Origin: Acarospora socialis
Taxonomy: Eukaryota; Ascomycota; Lecanoromycetes; Acarosporales; Acarosporaceae
DNA length: 64,000 nucleotides
Direction: 5' to 3'
Assembly (NCBI GenBank): GCA_025617375.2
Contig: JAMYGW020000002.1
Coordinates: forward strand, 3,224,001 to 3,288,000
In this document: positions 32,900 through 45,700 of the stretch, in pieces
Layout: each line of letters opens with the position of its first letter
Position numbering within the stretch: the stretch's first letter is position 1
Position numbers and translations under genes: made by a program
The notes under the pieces: model-generated
Told to the model about the DNA's origin: nothing
Seen by the model: only the letters and a program-made list of their open reading frames with translations
Database searches by the model: none

Positions 32900-34240
32900 A
32901 TGGCTCTCACCGAGTTCGCCTTCCAGTCCCTACCTATCATCCAACACCTCGCACGTAACACCAGACAATCTCCACCCCCGCCGACCGGCTCAGGCTTCGA
33001 ATACATCGATTCAAGTTTGAGAATACTGGCCAGGTCGTCGGTGACGAAGGATGAGTTTGAGGCGAGGCATGCTCTTCAGGAGAAATCTTTACGCAGAGAG
33101 TTTGAACAGCAGCGGAGATGGACGGACGAGAAATTTGAAGAGCAACGCGTGTATATGGATGGCCGGTTCGACCAAGTTGACGTGTATATGGATGGCCGGT
33201 TCGACCAAGTTGACGAGCGGTTTGAACAAGTCGATAAGCGGTTCGAGCAAATCAACCGAAGGTTCGAACTGGTCGACGAACGATTCGATAGGCTTGAGGC
33301 ACGTTTCGATCAGATGGAAGGGAGGGTACATAACTCTCTGGTTCACAGTTCATGGGATGAGATTTATCCGGTGGGAAGCTTCGATCCCTTGGCTCCACCA
33401 GGGAGTAGGTTTAGGATGCCTGAGTACTTTCCCAACAGAGTGGTCAAGTTCTGGAGACTGAAAGAGCCTCGAAATGGTTAGTGGACCCTGACTGACCTTG
33501 CTTGAAATCCGTATCTCACATTATAAACAGTCAAGAGGCTCTCCGACCTACTTAAGTTCTTCAACACCCAAGGCTTCCAGAGGTGGGGCGCGTATGATAT
33601 GGACAGTAGTAGTGACGATTCAGATTCGGACGAACCTTCGACAGGATATCAGACACTGGAAGCGGCGGTTCGTTCACAACCGGAGATTGCACTACGAGCG
33701 CTGGCTACCCATCTTGGATTGAACTATGACCGCGTCGCCAACTCCATGAGAGCGGCCGAGTCTGAGCGGCAATTCAGGAAACAATTGCGATCGAAGCGGA
33801 CACAACGCGAGAGTGGAGGGCGGCCAATGAAGCAAACTAAAAGTACTCCACCACCACCAGTACCCAAGATGACGATAGAAGAGTTGATGAAAGACAAATC
33901 GACGACGAAGTCGCCGTCGTTGAAATCAGACGTGCTGGGCTGGGCAAACTCATTCACGGGAGTACCTCCACCCGAACCTGTGCAGGTGATTAGGGATACG
34001 GGACCTTACGCTGCCAAGGCAAACGTTTCTCTTCCGGAGGGAAGCAGCAGAAGGTCACAACCGCAGTCGCGGAAATCGATAGAACCTGAGGAGAAGAGCG
34101 AGGGAGAAGTGGCAACTAGTCTGTCACAGGTAACAACAGAAGAGATCCCAGAGTCAGAACGGCTAGCATTGGTTGAGCAGCATCTCAGAGAGAGGCGAGG
34201 GGGAAGTGCACAGACAAGGTCGAATTCTGGCACAGATTGA
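32900..34240 (+). CDS. Coiled-coil protein with heptad-like RF repeats, unknown function
   Basis: Exons 32900-33476 and 33531-34240 (54-bp intron, GTTAGT...AACAG, with CTGAC inside) give 428 aa. Residues ~65-145 form a regular seven-residue repeat of the pattern RFEQVDK, predicted as a long coiled coil; part of it is an exact duplication in DNA. A conserved-looking block follows (GSFDPLAPPGSRFRMP, then FPNRVVKFWRLKEP and LSDLLKFFNTQGFQRW), then an acidic Ser/Asp run, a helix (ALRALATHLGLNYDRV) and a disordered Ser/Glu tail ending RSNSGTD. Proteins with this coiled-coil plus YFPxxVxxFWRLK block occur in other ascomycetes, mostly unnamed; I cannot assign a function. Confidence 0.72.
33149..33214 (+). 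repeat. Exact 33-bp tandem duplication in the coiled-coil repeat
   Basis: Positions 33149-33181 and 33182-33214 are identical. Each encodes 11 residues (VYMDGRFDQVD). Perfect identity, while neighbouring heptads have diverged, indicates a recent duplication that keeps the reading frame. Confidence 0.9.
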
Positions 34241-35116
34241 AAACAGTCGCTTTGTTGGAACAACCACTTCGCCTTCCTCCTTTGTTACCCAGGACTACTG
34301 GGAACGCTGGCCAGACTTTGTCAGAACATCTTCTTGTTATTAGGGCATTCCCAGTTGGACGTTAGCCAGCAGAGTCTGTTACGCTATCAACATAACCATA
34401 TCGATATGCGTCTAGGAAACGCCTCGCCCCGAATGGCTCTTGGCACTCTTCAGAGCTGCAGCTGCGAGCGCCTTCCGGTCTCGACGGTACTCAAGGCATA
34501 CATACTTTAAGTACCGAGAACGACTGGGAAGTCGAGGAGGACCCTCAGTGCTTGCCCTGCAAATCATCACGACCATTGGCTATCTCCCTACGCTATTCAA
34601 CGGCAACCCGAGTTGATTCCAACACTACGTCGTAAGAAGAGCCACTGTTGCTCGGTTCCGTCGACTGCGATGGGCCTCAGGGTTGTCCCGTGCTTTGCAG
34701 AAACCCCTTTCTCAGTTGCGGATTGGAGCTCGTGGGACGGGTGGCGGTATCTTAGGCCTCGGATCCTACCTTAAACAGACAGGGAGAATCCAATTTTTAC
34801 CTCTAGCAATAAGACTACCGTATCCTTTGCGAGTGTGTTGTGACGGAAAAGGATGATCCTAAAGCTTAGACAGAACAAAGTAACAGATAGCCACGGGCTA
34901 CATTTTGGCCTTGTTTTATATTCTTATTCTTTCGGGGCTCCTTACCCATACCCTCAGAGCTGTACCCGGTTGAGAAGAAACACCGTAGAGAAAAGAGTGG
35001 TGTTACAAGCTAAACACAAACACACACGTGGACGGATCCTCCCATTCTTCCTTCCCTTTCCTTCCCCTTCCCGTACGACCCCTTTAGACGTAACTAGAAG
35101 CAGAAGATGGCGCCTT
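34241..35116. other. Intergenic region between convergent genes
   Basis: Holds the 3' ends of the coiled-coil gene (+) and the LSM14-like gene (-). ORFs here are short and domain-free; a CA-rich run lies near 35015-35030. No repeat or RNA gene seen. Confidence 0.45.
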
Positions 35117-37347
35117 TCATGTTTCGGTGCTGATAGCCCCACTCCGCCCACCACGAAACCCTCCCCTCCCAGCGCCAGTGCCAGTGCCATTCCTCGCGCC
35201 TTGTGCTCCACCCGCGTACCCTCCCCCACCACCACCCCGCCCACGCCCAAAGCCCCTACCCCTCCCACGTCCCCGGAACCCGCCTCGATAGCCATTATCA
35301 ACACTGCTAGCGCCAAAAGTCTCGAGATTCTTCTTTTGTTCTTCACCCCTCCACTCCCTGCCGCCTGGCTTGGGCCCATTGGCGTCGTTGCGGTCTTTGC
35401 TCTCGCTGGAGATATTGTCGAAGAAGGAGGTTGACTTGTTATAGCTCCCTCCAGCAGCGGGAGTGGCGAGGCTGTGCTCGCTTCCTTTGCGGCCGTTGAC
35501 GGATGCGTCGGAGGAACCGTTCGTGGCGGGAGGAGCGTCGCCGGGTGTTCCGACGGGCGAACCGCTGGCGATTGCTTCTTTGACCAGGTCCTGCTTGTTG
35601 AACTTTGCGTTGGCGGACTGGAAGTCGTAGTCTGTGGTTGGGACTTCGACTTTCTTGGTCTGTTCGTGATGACGGCCGCCTCGGTAGCCGCCACGGCCTC
35701 CGCCTCGGTTGCCAGCTGCATATCCGCCCGTCCCGGGGTGTCTGGAGTGCCGGATGTGGTCGTGCGTCCTCATCTCGTCGACCTTCTTCGTTAGATGGTC
35801 CACCCCGTCCGCTGGCTGCTTCTTTTGACTCGGTGCGGGAGGCAGCTTCGCCATTGCAGCCGCAACAGCGGCAGTCGCGGCACGAGTTGCATCTTGCAGA
35901 GATGCCGCAGCTGTTTGGCTTGGATGGCTTGAGTTTGACTGCAAGCCAGTGTTGGTGCTAGTCTGAACCGTGTTCCCGGAGCTCGCCTGGAGTGGACCTT
36001 TGGAGGTTGTAGCAGGCTTGATCCCAGGACTCGCGAGTGGGACTGCTGGCATGATATGGCCACTTTTCGGACCTGTTGGCGCAAGCTTACCTGGAGCCGC
36101 AGGCACCTGGGCTGACGAAGTCGTCGGGAGAGCCAGGGCTGTTGCCACATCCGGCTTTGACTCGATTGGTGGTGTTGGCCCTTTCTGAGCTGGAACCGGT
36201 AAGACACCGGGAATCGGTGTAGTCGACTGACTTGGTATTTTCACATTAATCGGTTTGTTTTCCGGGGATTGTTGCTGAGATTTGGGCTTCTGTTGATTGG
36301 CCGTCGTGGAAGTGGTCAAGGGAGGCTGTGGCGGTTGCTGCTCAGACTGTTGAGGCTGTTGAGACGGCTGAGACTGCTGACTCTGCGGCCCTTGCTGACG
36401 CTGCTGGCCCGGAAATCCAGTCGCCATTGGAGGTGGCATGAATTGTGGATGTGGTGAGAAGCCTTGCCCGGGCGGTGGGTACCAACCAGGTGGGGCTCCA
36501 TATGCCATTCCTGGGAATCCAGGGCCAGGAGGGAAAGCTTGTGGACCACCTTGCGGACCAAACCTCTGACCTGGTGGAGGAGGATAGTAGTAAGGAAAGG
36601 GCGGAGGCTGCTGGAATTGAGGTGGTTGAGGTTGACGTTGTTGAAAAGGAGAGGCTTGAGCTGTTTGTTGCGTTTGATAATTCGGCGGACGAGAGCCACT
36701 CTGTAAATGCATAGAAAGATTAGCCTATATATGATTTCAAAGACTGAGCTAAGCTATGGTAAAGCAGGAGGCAGTATCAGAAGGAAGGCAACGGAATTCT
36801 CCACATGGTTTTGCGCTCTCGGAGTACAATGAAGGTTTACATCCGAAATACTTCATCACTTAGGTGGGTTCAAGGCAATCACAGCCAAGTCAAACATTCC
36901 GACGAGTGGTGTAATGGGGATGCGCTTACCCCCAGGATCGCAGGATCGTCCGGTACCTGCGGAGGCTCCGGCGGCTTGGTCTCTTGGGTCGGCTCCTGAA
37001 TCTTGAGGTCCTTCACATCCTTCCCTCTGAACACAATATAATCATAGACATTGTCAGACGCCGCGATTTCCTCCGCTGCGTTGTTGCGGCGGCCTTCAGT
37101 GCCGTGAGAGACTACGTGCTCCAATGCGACAGTCGCAGCTTCGGAGTTGATTTCGTGAAGTATACCGACATAGCTGGGGGAGAATCAGCCATGCTCCTGA
37201 GCTTTATAAGCAAGGACTGAAGGTGGTATACCGAATGTCGCTGTTAGAGATCAAAGAGATGCGTGAGCTGTCATAGGCTAGTCAGTTACAGCAACAAGGA
37301 AACTAAGTTTGTGCGCTTGATCGTACTGACCCGATGTACTCCGACAT
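35117..37347 (-). CDS. Scd6/Sum2/LSM14-family translational repressor
   Basis: Exons 37331-37347, 37232-37267, 36930-37173 and 35117-36700 give 626 aa. The N-terminal Lsm domain starts MSEYIG and includes SNSDIRYVGILHEINSE and NVYDYIVFRGKDVKDL. A long Pro/Gln/Gly-rich linker follows. The C-terminal half has the FDF region (TDYDFQSANAKFNKQDLVKE), the FFD box (STSFFDNISSE), the TFG box (EEQKKNLETFGA) and an RGG-rich tail. These proteins bind Dcp2 or Edc3 partners, the DDX6 helicase and eIF4G, and repress translation in P-bodies. Intron 3 (229 bp) is long for this window. It is divergent from the Pex39-like gene across 279 bp. Confidence 0.93.
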
Positions 37348-37626
37348 GATGAGATGGGTTCAGCTCAGATGAGCAGACGTAGATAGTAGCGCAACAAGAC
37401 TAAATTATCGGAACATAGAACGTAAAGTAGCTGTAAAGGACGAGGTGGGTAGTTTTGTGTTGAGTAAACGTGAGGCTCAGGCGCCGACACAGCTCGTTTG
37501 CGAAGGTAGCTAACTTAGCGTTCTGAATAAACAGCCAGCTCGTAAAGCTTATTTATGCAGATGCACAGAGACTGGACGACAGCCCTAAGGACATTTTACC
37601 ATTGCATCAAGCTAAGGGCGACAAGT
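37348..37626. promoter_or_regulatory. Short divergent promoter, LSM14-like / Pex39-like
   Basis: 279 bp between the two start codons, the shortest divergent spacer here. It must carry both leaders and promoters. No known motif is asserted. Confidence 0.5.
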
Positions 37627-38218
37627 ATGGCAACAGTCATATCAGCGACGTCTAATGATCAGATCTTTGAGCGAATGGAGAGTTACCCCTGGACAGAAGA
37701 CGCCGAGTTCCAAGGCGGCTTGACAGCGATACTCGGCCCAAGCCCTTCACCAGAGCAAGCTCAAGAGCTCACTTTACGGGCAAGGTGCTTTTACTATGCC
37801 AGGTAGCCTTTAAAGCTTCTACGACATAGCACAAAAGCTCATGTCGTTCAGGAAGTACGAGGTGCCCATCGACTTCTCCGCCTACAAACAATGGAGGCTC
37901 CAGCACAATTCCTCCGCAGTTGAGACCCTCCCAACTCGGAATACCATGAATGGCACATCGACCGTTACCGAGACTCCCGATGATGCCGTTACTCCTACCT
38001 CATCCCCCGCAAACCCACCGGCGCCATATCCACCTACCTTCTCTCAAATCGTCGACCTGATAACGACGGGGCAGCCGATCCCTGGGATCAAAGACATTCC
38101 AGACACGGTTCTTGCTGGTCAGGAAACCCAACCGACCACTGCGAAGAGGAAAAAGCCGTGGGAGAAGGCCGAGGCCGACGTCCAAGGCGGGGAAGGACTT
38201 CGTGAAGGGATTGTGTAA
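37627..38218 (+). CDS. Pex39-like peroxisomal import factor with KPWE motif
   Basis: Exons 37627-37802 and 37852-38218 (49-bp intron GTAGCC...TTCAG) give 180 aa, starting MATVISATSNDQIFERM. A helical N-terminal half contains YPWTEDAEFQGGL and ARKYEVPIDFSAYKQW. A Ser/Pro/Thr-rich linker is followed by FSQIVDLITTGQPIPGIKDI, then a basic patch with KKPWEK. The PIPGI..IP block plus a C-terminal [KR]PWE motif is the signature of the family of yeast Yjr012c, recently named Pex39, and human C6orf226, which assist Pex7-dependent (PTS2) protein import into peroxisomes. The assignment rests on these two motifs and size, from memory of the family. An earlier in-frame Met at 37555 is possible. Confidence 0.7.
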
Positions 38219-39203
38219 TTGGAAGATTATCCAATTCGGGGGATATTGACGGTACGCAGATAATGGTCGACCTCTGAGTCATTGTCGAGCGGGGGCAACT
38301 CAGTTCCTCAGATACCGGGGTTTCTGCTGTGGGACAGGGACAGCTTTGAATCCGCACATTGCTGGCGAAAAGGTTGTTGAATGAAGTGTTCGGCTCTTGC
38401 TATCCTGAGCCATCACTGATACCCTTCAAAGCTGCGTGTAGCTTCTGCGCAGAGAAGTGCTTGAGTTACCTAGAAGATACCATCGAGCGATTCCGATAAC
38501 ATGTTCACTACATAACTAGGTTGACCCCCACGCAGTTTTCTGATCCTAAACAAACTTTTATCTTATTAAGCGGACTGCCGATGTACGACTACATGTGAGT
38601 AGAACATGAACGCTATTCTGAACTCTTCCCATCAAGCGGCTGCCACACGAGCAGTCCCTCTCCTCTGAGTTGATCGATAAATACAAAATACAGGATATGC
38701 TGCTGAATAGAAGGTGCAAGTTTGGTAGATAGATTTTCCCGCCAGAAGACCCACTAGCTGCGTACAGAGCAAGCCCCCACGGTTTCATCTCAGGTGCTGC
38801 GCATCTGCCATAACCCTGAATATTCCAAGAAGCACGAGGGAAGCAAAGCCCCATGCCGGTATAGGAACACACCACAGGACTGTGAGCTGGCGAGGAACAT
38901 GGGATCTTGAAAACGAATGAGATGATGCGGCATGAGTGTACCAACGGCGGGGTTAGACAGAACCAGAGAATACCCGATACGAAAAACGTCAGATAATCTG
39001 GTATATCGTCCGTCCTAAGCAGTGGGCAAGTTGTGAAGAGCTCAAAGCTGCAGGCGATGCTTGAGCCACGACCATAGATGTAATTGGAAGTGGAGCCAGG
39101 ACACAGAAGCTCGAAGGAAAAGCTATAGCCCAAAGTGCCGCTTGACAGCTTGCAATTGGTCGACGATTTGACCCGTCAAAGTCGGGTACTATGGTTGTGG
39201 AAC
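38219..39203. other. Intergenic region between convergent genes
   Basis: About 1 kb between the Pex39-like gene (+) and the PUF gene (-). A 191-codon minus ORF (38558-39133) is open but has no domain, a Cys/Ser-rich random-looking composition and no splice partner; it probably lies in the PUF 3' UTR. Confidence 0.4.
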
Positions 39204-41990
39204 TTAGCGGTACGGTCCGTTGAAGCGATTGTTGCTGCCAAAACGATTCATGGGTGGTGCAAAGGCGGGACCAGGACGAGTAGCAGACGCGGGGTTGCAA
39301 CAGAGCATGCCCACTCGAGAGCCGAATTTGGATCCACGGAGCGAAACCATGTGCTTACTACAGTACCATCAGCATTGTAGACCACAAGGTTGGTGCAGGT
39401 AGTGTCCCACTGACCGAATGTGTGTAGCAACGATGTCACGGTGTTGTGGATTGGAGTGAGTCAGGATGTACTGAATGAGGTAATTGCCGTATTGATCGCT
39501 CGCAACTGCTGCTCGTCAGTGTTTTATTCGCTAAGAACGATGAATCGAACGTACTGTCGATCAGAGGAATGCGTGGGCGGTCGGAACGTCCTTCACAAAC
39601 TCGGGCGAGATAGCGTTCGAGAAAGTCCGGACCTCCAATCTTGAGGCATTTCTCGACGACCTTAGAAGCAAACTGATCCATGCTGTACTCGGTAGCGTAA
39701 CAAAGGACATGATCGATGGCGCGGCTACGGTCCGCTGGCAAGCCATGCTCGCAAATATGCTGGATGCACCAGTTGCCAAATTGTCCGTGAGCGACAATGT
39801 CAATGCTGGCGAGGACCTCGTTGATACAGGGACGCTTCGAAATCTGATTAGCGGACGACAGCAAAAGGCTCTACATAGCATACCTTATCTTCTTCGAGAC
39901 AATTTTCGAAAATATTCTGAACAACAAGGCTGCCAGTCTCTCCAAGAGCAACTTCGTGCCACATGCCACGCAGGGCCTCGTTGACGTACTTCATGATCTG
40001 CGGCGGAGAGTCGCTCCAGCGGAGTTCGAAGAGCTTCTGCCAGACGTGGCATGCATAGCGGTGAATGACAGTCTCTGGAATACGACGGAGCAGCTCGTGA
40101 ACCATAATGGCTTTGTAATTCTCCGGCACGGAGTCGAAAGCCTTCTGGACGACGTGGCAACCAAAAGCATCCATACTAAGGTTCAAAGTATTTCCGCGGA
40201 TCGCGTTAGCAATAGCAATGACCTGCTCGGGCGTGCCGTGTTCAAAGCACCGCTGCACAAGGAAGTTTCCAAAGCGGTTGACCATCAAGGGATATGCCTG
40301 GGCAACAATGGCTTCAACGATTTCGTACTTCTGCTCGATAGTGCCAACTTTGAGCTTCTGCTGCAAGAAGATAGACGCTTGCTGATCGTTGTTGCACACG
40401 ATCTTGTCCACAATGTACTTCCAGTTGCAAGTAACGGTTCGGTCTAACAGACGACGGTAGTTCAAAGGTTCCATGGGCGATACATACGTCTGTGTGGGCG
40501 ATGTAGGAGCCTAGAAGGTATTAATAAGGGTCAAAGACGCTATAGGCTTGGTTACCATACCAGAGCGTTCCAAGGAGTTGGGGTATTGTGGCTAGCAGTG
40601 AACTCCGCAGCAGTTGGTGACAGAGGTGTCCCAATCGGCCGAGGCTGGTAACCCGTAGGACCCTGATAAGCACCCATCGATTGATATGTAGAATTTGAGC
40701 TCAAGCCGTCGCCAGAACTGACGTTGCTAGCATACGAGCCCAAGCTGGTATTGCGTTGGCTGTATACAGGCCCCATCCGGTTAGTCTGCGTATTAGGGCG
40801 CCGAAGGCCTTGAGGGGGTTGGAATTGGTTGAAATCGTTCATGAGCCGACCGTCACCACCATATACGGGCGTTGGCGGTCCAGTATATGTACCGTGCTGC
40901 GGTTGATGACGGGGAAGCATGAGGGGTGGAGGGACGTGAACCTGTGGACGGTTTTGCCATGCCCGCCCAGCTTCCTGGGCCCATTGGTTGGTGTTGGCGT
41001 TGTATTGCTGATTAGTAGGAGTAGTTAAGTCGATACCGTAGCCAGGTCTAGCGGGATTTGCCCAGATACCGTGAGCTCGATTGTAAGCTCCAGCCGACAA
41101 CGCGTCCGAGATATCAGACTGAGCATCATCTTGTATACCCCAAGCATCTTGATGATCGGGCAACGGCCTTGAGGAAGCGTTGAAAGCACTCTGCAGGCTG
41201 CTGATGGTCTGTTCTGTAACGTCGCCGCTATGATGAAAGTCTATCTCCGACGGAGGGCCCATGGCTTGGTCGAAAGTGTGCTTGATGACTCGGGTCTGCG
41301 AGAGCTCTTGTTCTTGGCGTGCAATCTTATCTTTGGCAGCGTTAAGCTCTTGTTTAAGACGAGCCAACTCGGCGGCATCAAGCTGGACGGTCTCATCTTC
41401 GTTCCCTTCCGAATTCGGAGTAATGTTAAAAGAGTCTGTTGCTGGGGTCAGTTGCACAGAGCCACTGGAAGAACTATCGTTGTCTAGATGAGCAATCTGC
41501 CCGTTATCCATTAACTTCAAAGCCTCCTTCTGCTTGTGGAGCAGAGTCTGCTTCTTCGAGAGCTGTGCAAGGATCTGGTCCATTGCAGTAGGGTGCGTAG
41601 CATTCTGGGAAGTAGAAGCAGATTGTTCAAGTTTCTGCTTTCTAGGTCATCAAAAGAGCTTTTGATATAGCTTGAAAGTGGCATGGCTAACCTTGTAGAA
41701 AGACGGAGCTCGACTGCCAGGTTGAGATTGTTGATTACCGAGCTTGGAGGTCGTCAAGGGAGCAGGATTATCACCGGAGGTACTGCTGTGGTTGGTACCC
41801 TATAATTGTAGCACGACAGTTTAGTCTCTATTCCATGGCAGGGATGAAGCATAGATTTCTAGTAGAGTAGACTCACAAGAGCTCGTTGGCTCGTAGTGGC
41901 TCGTCCATGATGATCGGATTCGTTCTCTTCGTGGATCGAGAATTTGCCCGAAGCTTTACCAAGAGAACCTTTGGACTGAATAGCTGACAT
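39204..41990 (-). CDS. Pumilio-family (PUF) RNA-binding protein
   Basis: Seven exons: 41877-41990, 41692-41799, 40561-41637, 39884-40510, 39555-39834, 39415-39505 and 39204-39357, giving 816 aa. The N-terminal 430 residues are disordered with one coiled coil (ELARLKQELNAAKDKIARQE). The PUM-HD (~residues 445-790) shows the repeat pattern of three-helix units, e.g. YPLMVNRFGNFLVQRCFEHG, DAFGCHVVQKAFD, GETGSLVVQNIFENC, HGQFGNWCIQHICEHG and SDQYGNYLIQYILTH. PUF proteins bind UGUA-type elements in 3' UTRs and recruit deadenylation and decapping factors. The C-terminus is short and ends NRFNGPYR. Which yeast paralogue (Puf4-like or other) it matches cannot be settled by eye. Confidence 0.93.
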
Positions 41991-42701
41991 GTTGAATGAT
42001 TGAATAGATTGTTGACAGGAAGAAGTGCGGCAATAGATACTAATGGACCTGAAATCCTAAGAGGAGCTGATGGAGCTTTGTACGTGTCACACACGCGTCC
42101 TTGATACAGAATCCAGAGATATATCAAGATGGTGACGTTTTGAATGATGTAACCAAGGCGGCGAATGAGAGTGAGCCAAGTTTGGTGCAGTGCTGAGAGA
42201 ATAGAAGAATGAGTGAGGTAGACAAGATTTTACAAGGGAGTGAATTCCAATTGGATTGAATGTTTGGGCAAGATGTGTCTTGAAGACGAGAAGGTACGTG
42301 TTGAACGAAGCACTTGTCGAGAAAGGCGGGGATAGCTTCCAGAAGAACGGGAGAGAGCTCTCCGGTCAGTTTTTGTACGTCCTTGCAAATCTGATAGCTC
42401 TCCAATCGTGGCCGCCAAGAAGTCACTCGAGATTAGGTAGGTAGTGAATGCGGTTGCTAATGACAGTGTTGGAAAGATGGGGAAGGAAGGTAAGAAACCG
42501 GTCAAGGCCGAAAGCCCGAATCACCAAGGTAAGTAAATAACGTGTACCTGACATGTGTTTACAGGTACCGTACGCGTTAGGGTATCTCCGGGACCCGTTC
42601 CGAGATCTCCAACCCACGAAGACGAAGCGGAGATTAAATCTAACAACGGTGCCTGGATCGACTCCAAGGTTTGAGGTTGGGTACTGGTGTTTTCTTCCTG
42701 T
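41991..42701. promoter_or_regulatory. PUF upstream region
   Basis: The spacer between the PUF start and the hydrolase stop, both minus strand. It is purine-rich on the + strand near 42120-42420. Overlapping short ORFs lack domains. Confidence 0.4.
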
Positions 42702-45700
42702 TCACGTGAGATATGAAGCTCTTGTAATATTCCAGCGATGATCAAGGAATCCCATCGCAAGTACACCTTGAGCTCCCGTCAACAAGCACTTCTTACTGAG
42801 TATCACAAAGTCCGCTTGCCCTACGCCAGTCAACATCGGGACAAGTCGAGCAGCTTGACGGAGGCCCATGTCATCCACACCCCAGATGACCAACTCCAGT
42901 CTCTCTTCCGACATTGGACGAAGGAAGACAGCGCCAAGACCTTTCGCAAATGCGTAGAGGACGTTATTCCCGGATGCATCACGCACGGAGATACCGAAGC
43001 CACGCTCAATCGAGATAGGATAGCCATCGAGCCTTGGAAGATCATGTTCCGATCCAAACACCACCCTGATGACGTTTCCAGTTCTGGTTGGAGATTCGAC
43101 ATTCTGGTCCACGATCATCGAGTCGGCAGCAAAGTACTGAAAGAGGTTGCGGGTGATTTGCACTGAGACATCTCGGGTGTGCTCGCCCTGATTGAGAACG
43201 GTGAACCTACCGTGAGAGTTGAAGATGGCAGTCAAGGCTCCTAGCTGACGTCCACTGCGTTCCTGTACGTTCGACGAGCGTTGTGTCGTTTCCAATCTCT
43301 GGATCGGGTCAGACACCATGTTCACTATCATTGAAAAGATCATCCCGCTTACTTGCCATAGACCATCTGTCAGCCTACTGAATACGTTCGCATTCTCTTG
43401 TCTTCGGTCGAGTATGAAAAGCTCAGGGCTATCATCAATTCGAAGGCTGACGTCGGCTGAAGGGAGATGAGAGAGGTGAAAGCGGAGGATGTTCCATGTA
43501 TGGAGATTCCAAATGCCGCTCGAAGGAACCCTTTCCACATGGATCCTGCCATACCTTTCTGGGGCTATCAACTGGTCCACCACAATACCACCTCTCGACC
43601 CCATCTCTGCAGGGTTGGCTACCACAATAGAAAATTGCATTGGCAACGCTGGTAGAGTCTGATGTGTATCAAGATGACACTTGTAGAAGTCTCGGAGTGG
43701 GCCAGTCGTCATAACGCCATCAAACCAATGCCCTGCGCCTTGCAGCTCGACGTACTCGGAGAAACCTCCAGTTTGGGAAACCAGCTGGTTCAGACGGCGA
43801 GAGTGATACGCCGGTACGTTATCATCTGCACTTCCGTGCTGTTGCAGGATCGGAATACCGGCAAAGTTTTCTACAAGCAGCTCATGTCGATAACTATTCA
43901 TCGAGGCTTGGATTATTGCTGTGATGAAAGGGTCTGCTTCATGCCAGAAGTGATACGGTACATAGGCTGGCCGCTGTTAGTGCAGTACAGGATGAAGACA
44001 AGGACCTTCACCTTGAACCGAAGAATACCCGGACACCGCTGCCGCAGCGATAATTTTATCAGGCCTATGGGCGAGTGCGTACCAGACACCTTGACCTGAG
44101 CCTTGTAAGTCCCTGTCCCGCCTAAGCCGGGAGCCACGCACCTCCGTTCGAATGGCCGCTCACCAGCCATTTGTTGGTATCCACGGACGGACCCTTCCAA
44201 CCAACGGCTGCAACCCATAGAGGGATTGCTGCTACGGCAGCTTCGACGTCAGCAAATCCCCATATATCTACTTTGCGTCAGTGTTAACAGTAGTGTTGTG
44301 GACTAGTGACCTACGCCAATCATCCGCACTCCAAGGCGTCACACCTGTCGGAAAGAGAATCCATGCATCGAGGTCGGGCAAAGCATCCAAAGAATGGCGA
44401 ACTTGATCACTATCTGCTTCGAGACCCGCTCCATGAAGGTTTAGAAAGACAGGGAGTCTGTTCAAATTGTCTCGATAGTACCCGACTTTCGGCGAAGGCG
44501 GTCTCAGTATTGCATATGACACGATGCCACCACTGTGCATGAAGGTGAATTTATGGGGCTCATATATTGACAGTCTCTTAGGTTTGAGGGAAATGATGGA
44601 AGAATGGCGCTCTCCATGCGTATCATCAACGGCGTACTTCATCTTGAAAGAGAAGAGCTCCGCTTGGGAATGAAGCAAACAAACATGAAAAGGCAATGGC
44701 CTTGTTTGGCCAGGCGCAAGACTGAACGAACCATTATCAAGTAGTGACACAAAGAACAGGTCCTCCATAGCAGTATCAGCAAGGGTCCTGCTTCCCGAAA
44801 ACCAATTATACGTACATCAGCAGGCTCAAGACCCAGGATGTGGACCCAGGTTGAACCATGATTTCTCACTGGAATCGATGCCAAATCACTCGGAAGCTTT
44901 CCATCAACAATGTCTGGAAAGATACACTTGTCCTTGACAACCGCCAGAATACCTGAGGCAGCTTGGGCTTCAAGCCTGACTTGAATGATAGGATCCCCGA
45001 TGCCGCCCATAACACGAACATCACGAAGTAGACGAATATCTAGGCGGTGCTGTCCCGGATTGAGAGGAAGTGCCAGTGGTGCCCTACGATAAGAGTACAA
45101 GTCTCCACCGAAATACGGCTTCCCGTCGAGCCAGAATTCGAGCACGTTATCTGTATAAAGCAAGATAGACTGCCGATGCCGAGAATTGAGGGTTAGGGTC
45201 CCACGAGCCCAGGCTTGGAATTGCAGAGCTCCCCAGCCATAGACGGATTGCAGAAAAGACCAATCCACTTCCGGAAAGCTGACGGTCAGATACCCGCTTG
45301 AAGTATGTGCAGACCGGTTCATATGCTCCAACTGATGGCGCGACCATCTAACGGTCCCATTGCTGGGAAGTGAGCTTCTAAACGTAGCATTAGTATCATA
45401 CTCAAGGGCTCGGAAGCCGCCCCTGGCCTCTAAGGGGTCCGCGCCCCATGTTGCCTCTGCAATTGTATCAGTATCATATCGTCTACTCACCCTGCCCGAG
45501 GAGATCATGCCTCTTGTACCAATCTGAAATGGCCCGAGGACCTCCCAATCTGTAGAGAGATCAATTGAATTCTTGCGGTTTTCATTGCCATCTTTTGCGG
45601 CCGCCATCACCACCTCTCGAGATGCCATCACAATATGGCACTGCAAGTAAAGAACCACATATATAATGTATACCTTCCAGACCCTTGCACCCATGGTAGA

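Noticed and set aside
38558-39133. 191-codon minus-strand ORF
   Set aside because: Cys/Ser-rich, domain-free, no splice partner; most likely PUF 3' UTR.
26700-41990. Possible biosynthetic gene cluster (thioesterase, BTB, ACBP, hydrolase)
   Set aside because: No core synthase, tailoring oxidases or transporter set; the genes belong to conserved housekeeping families.
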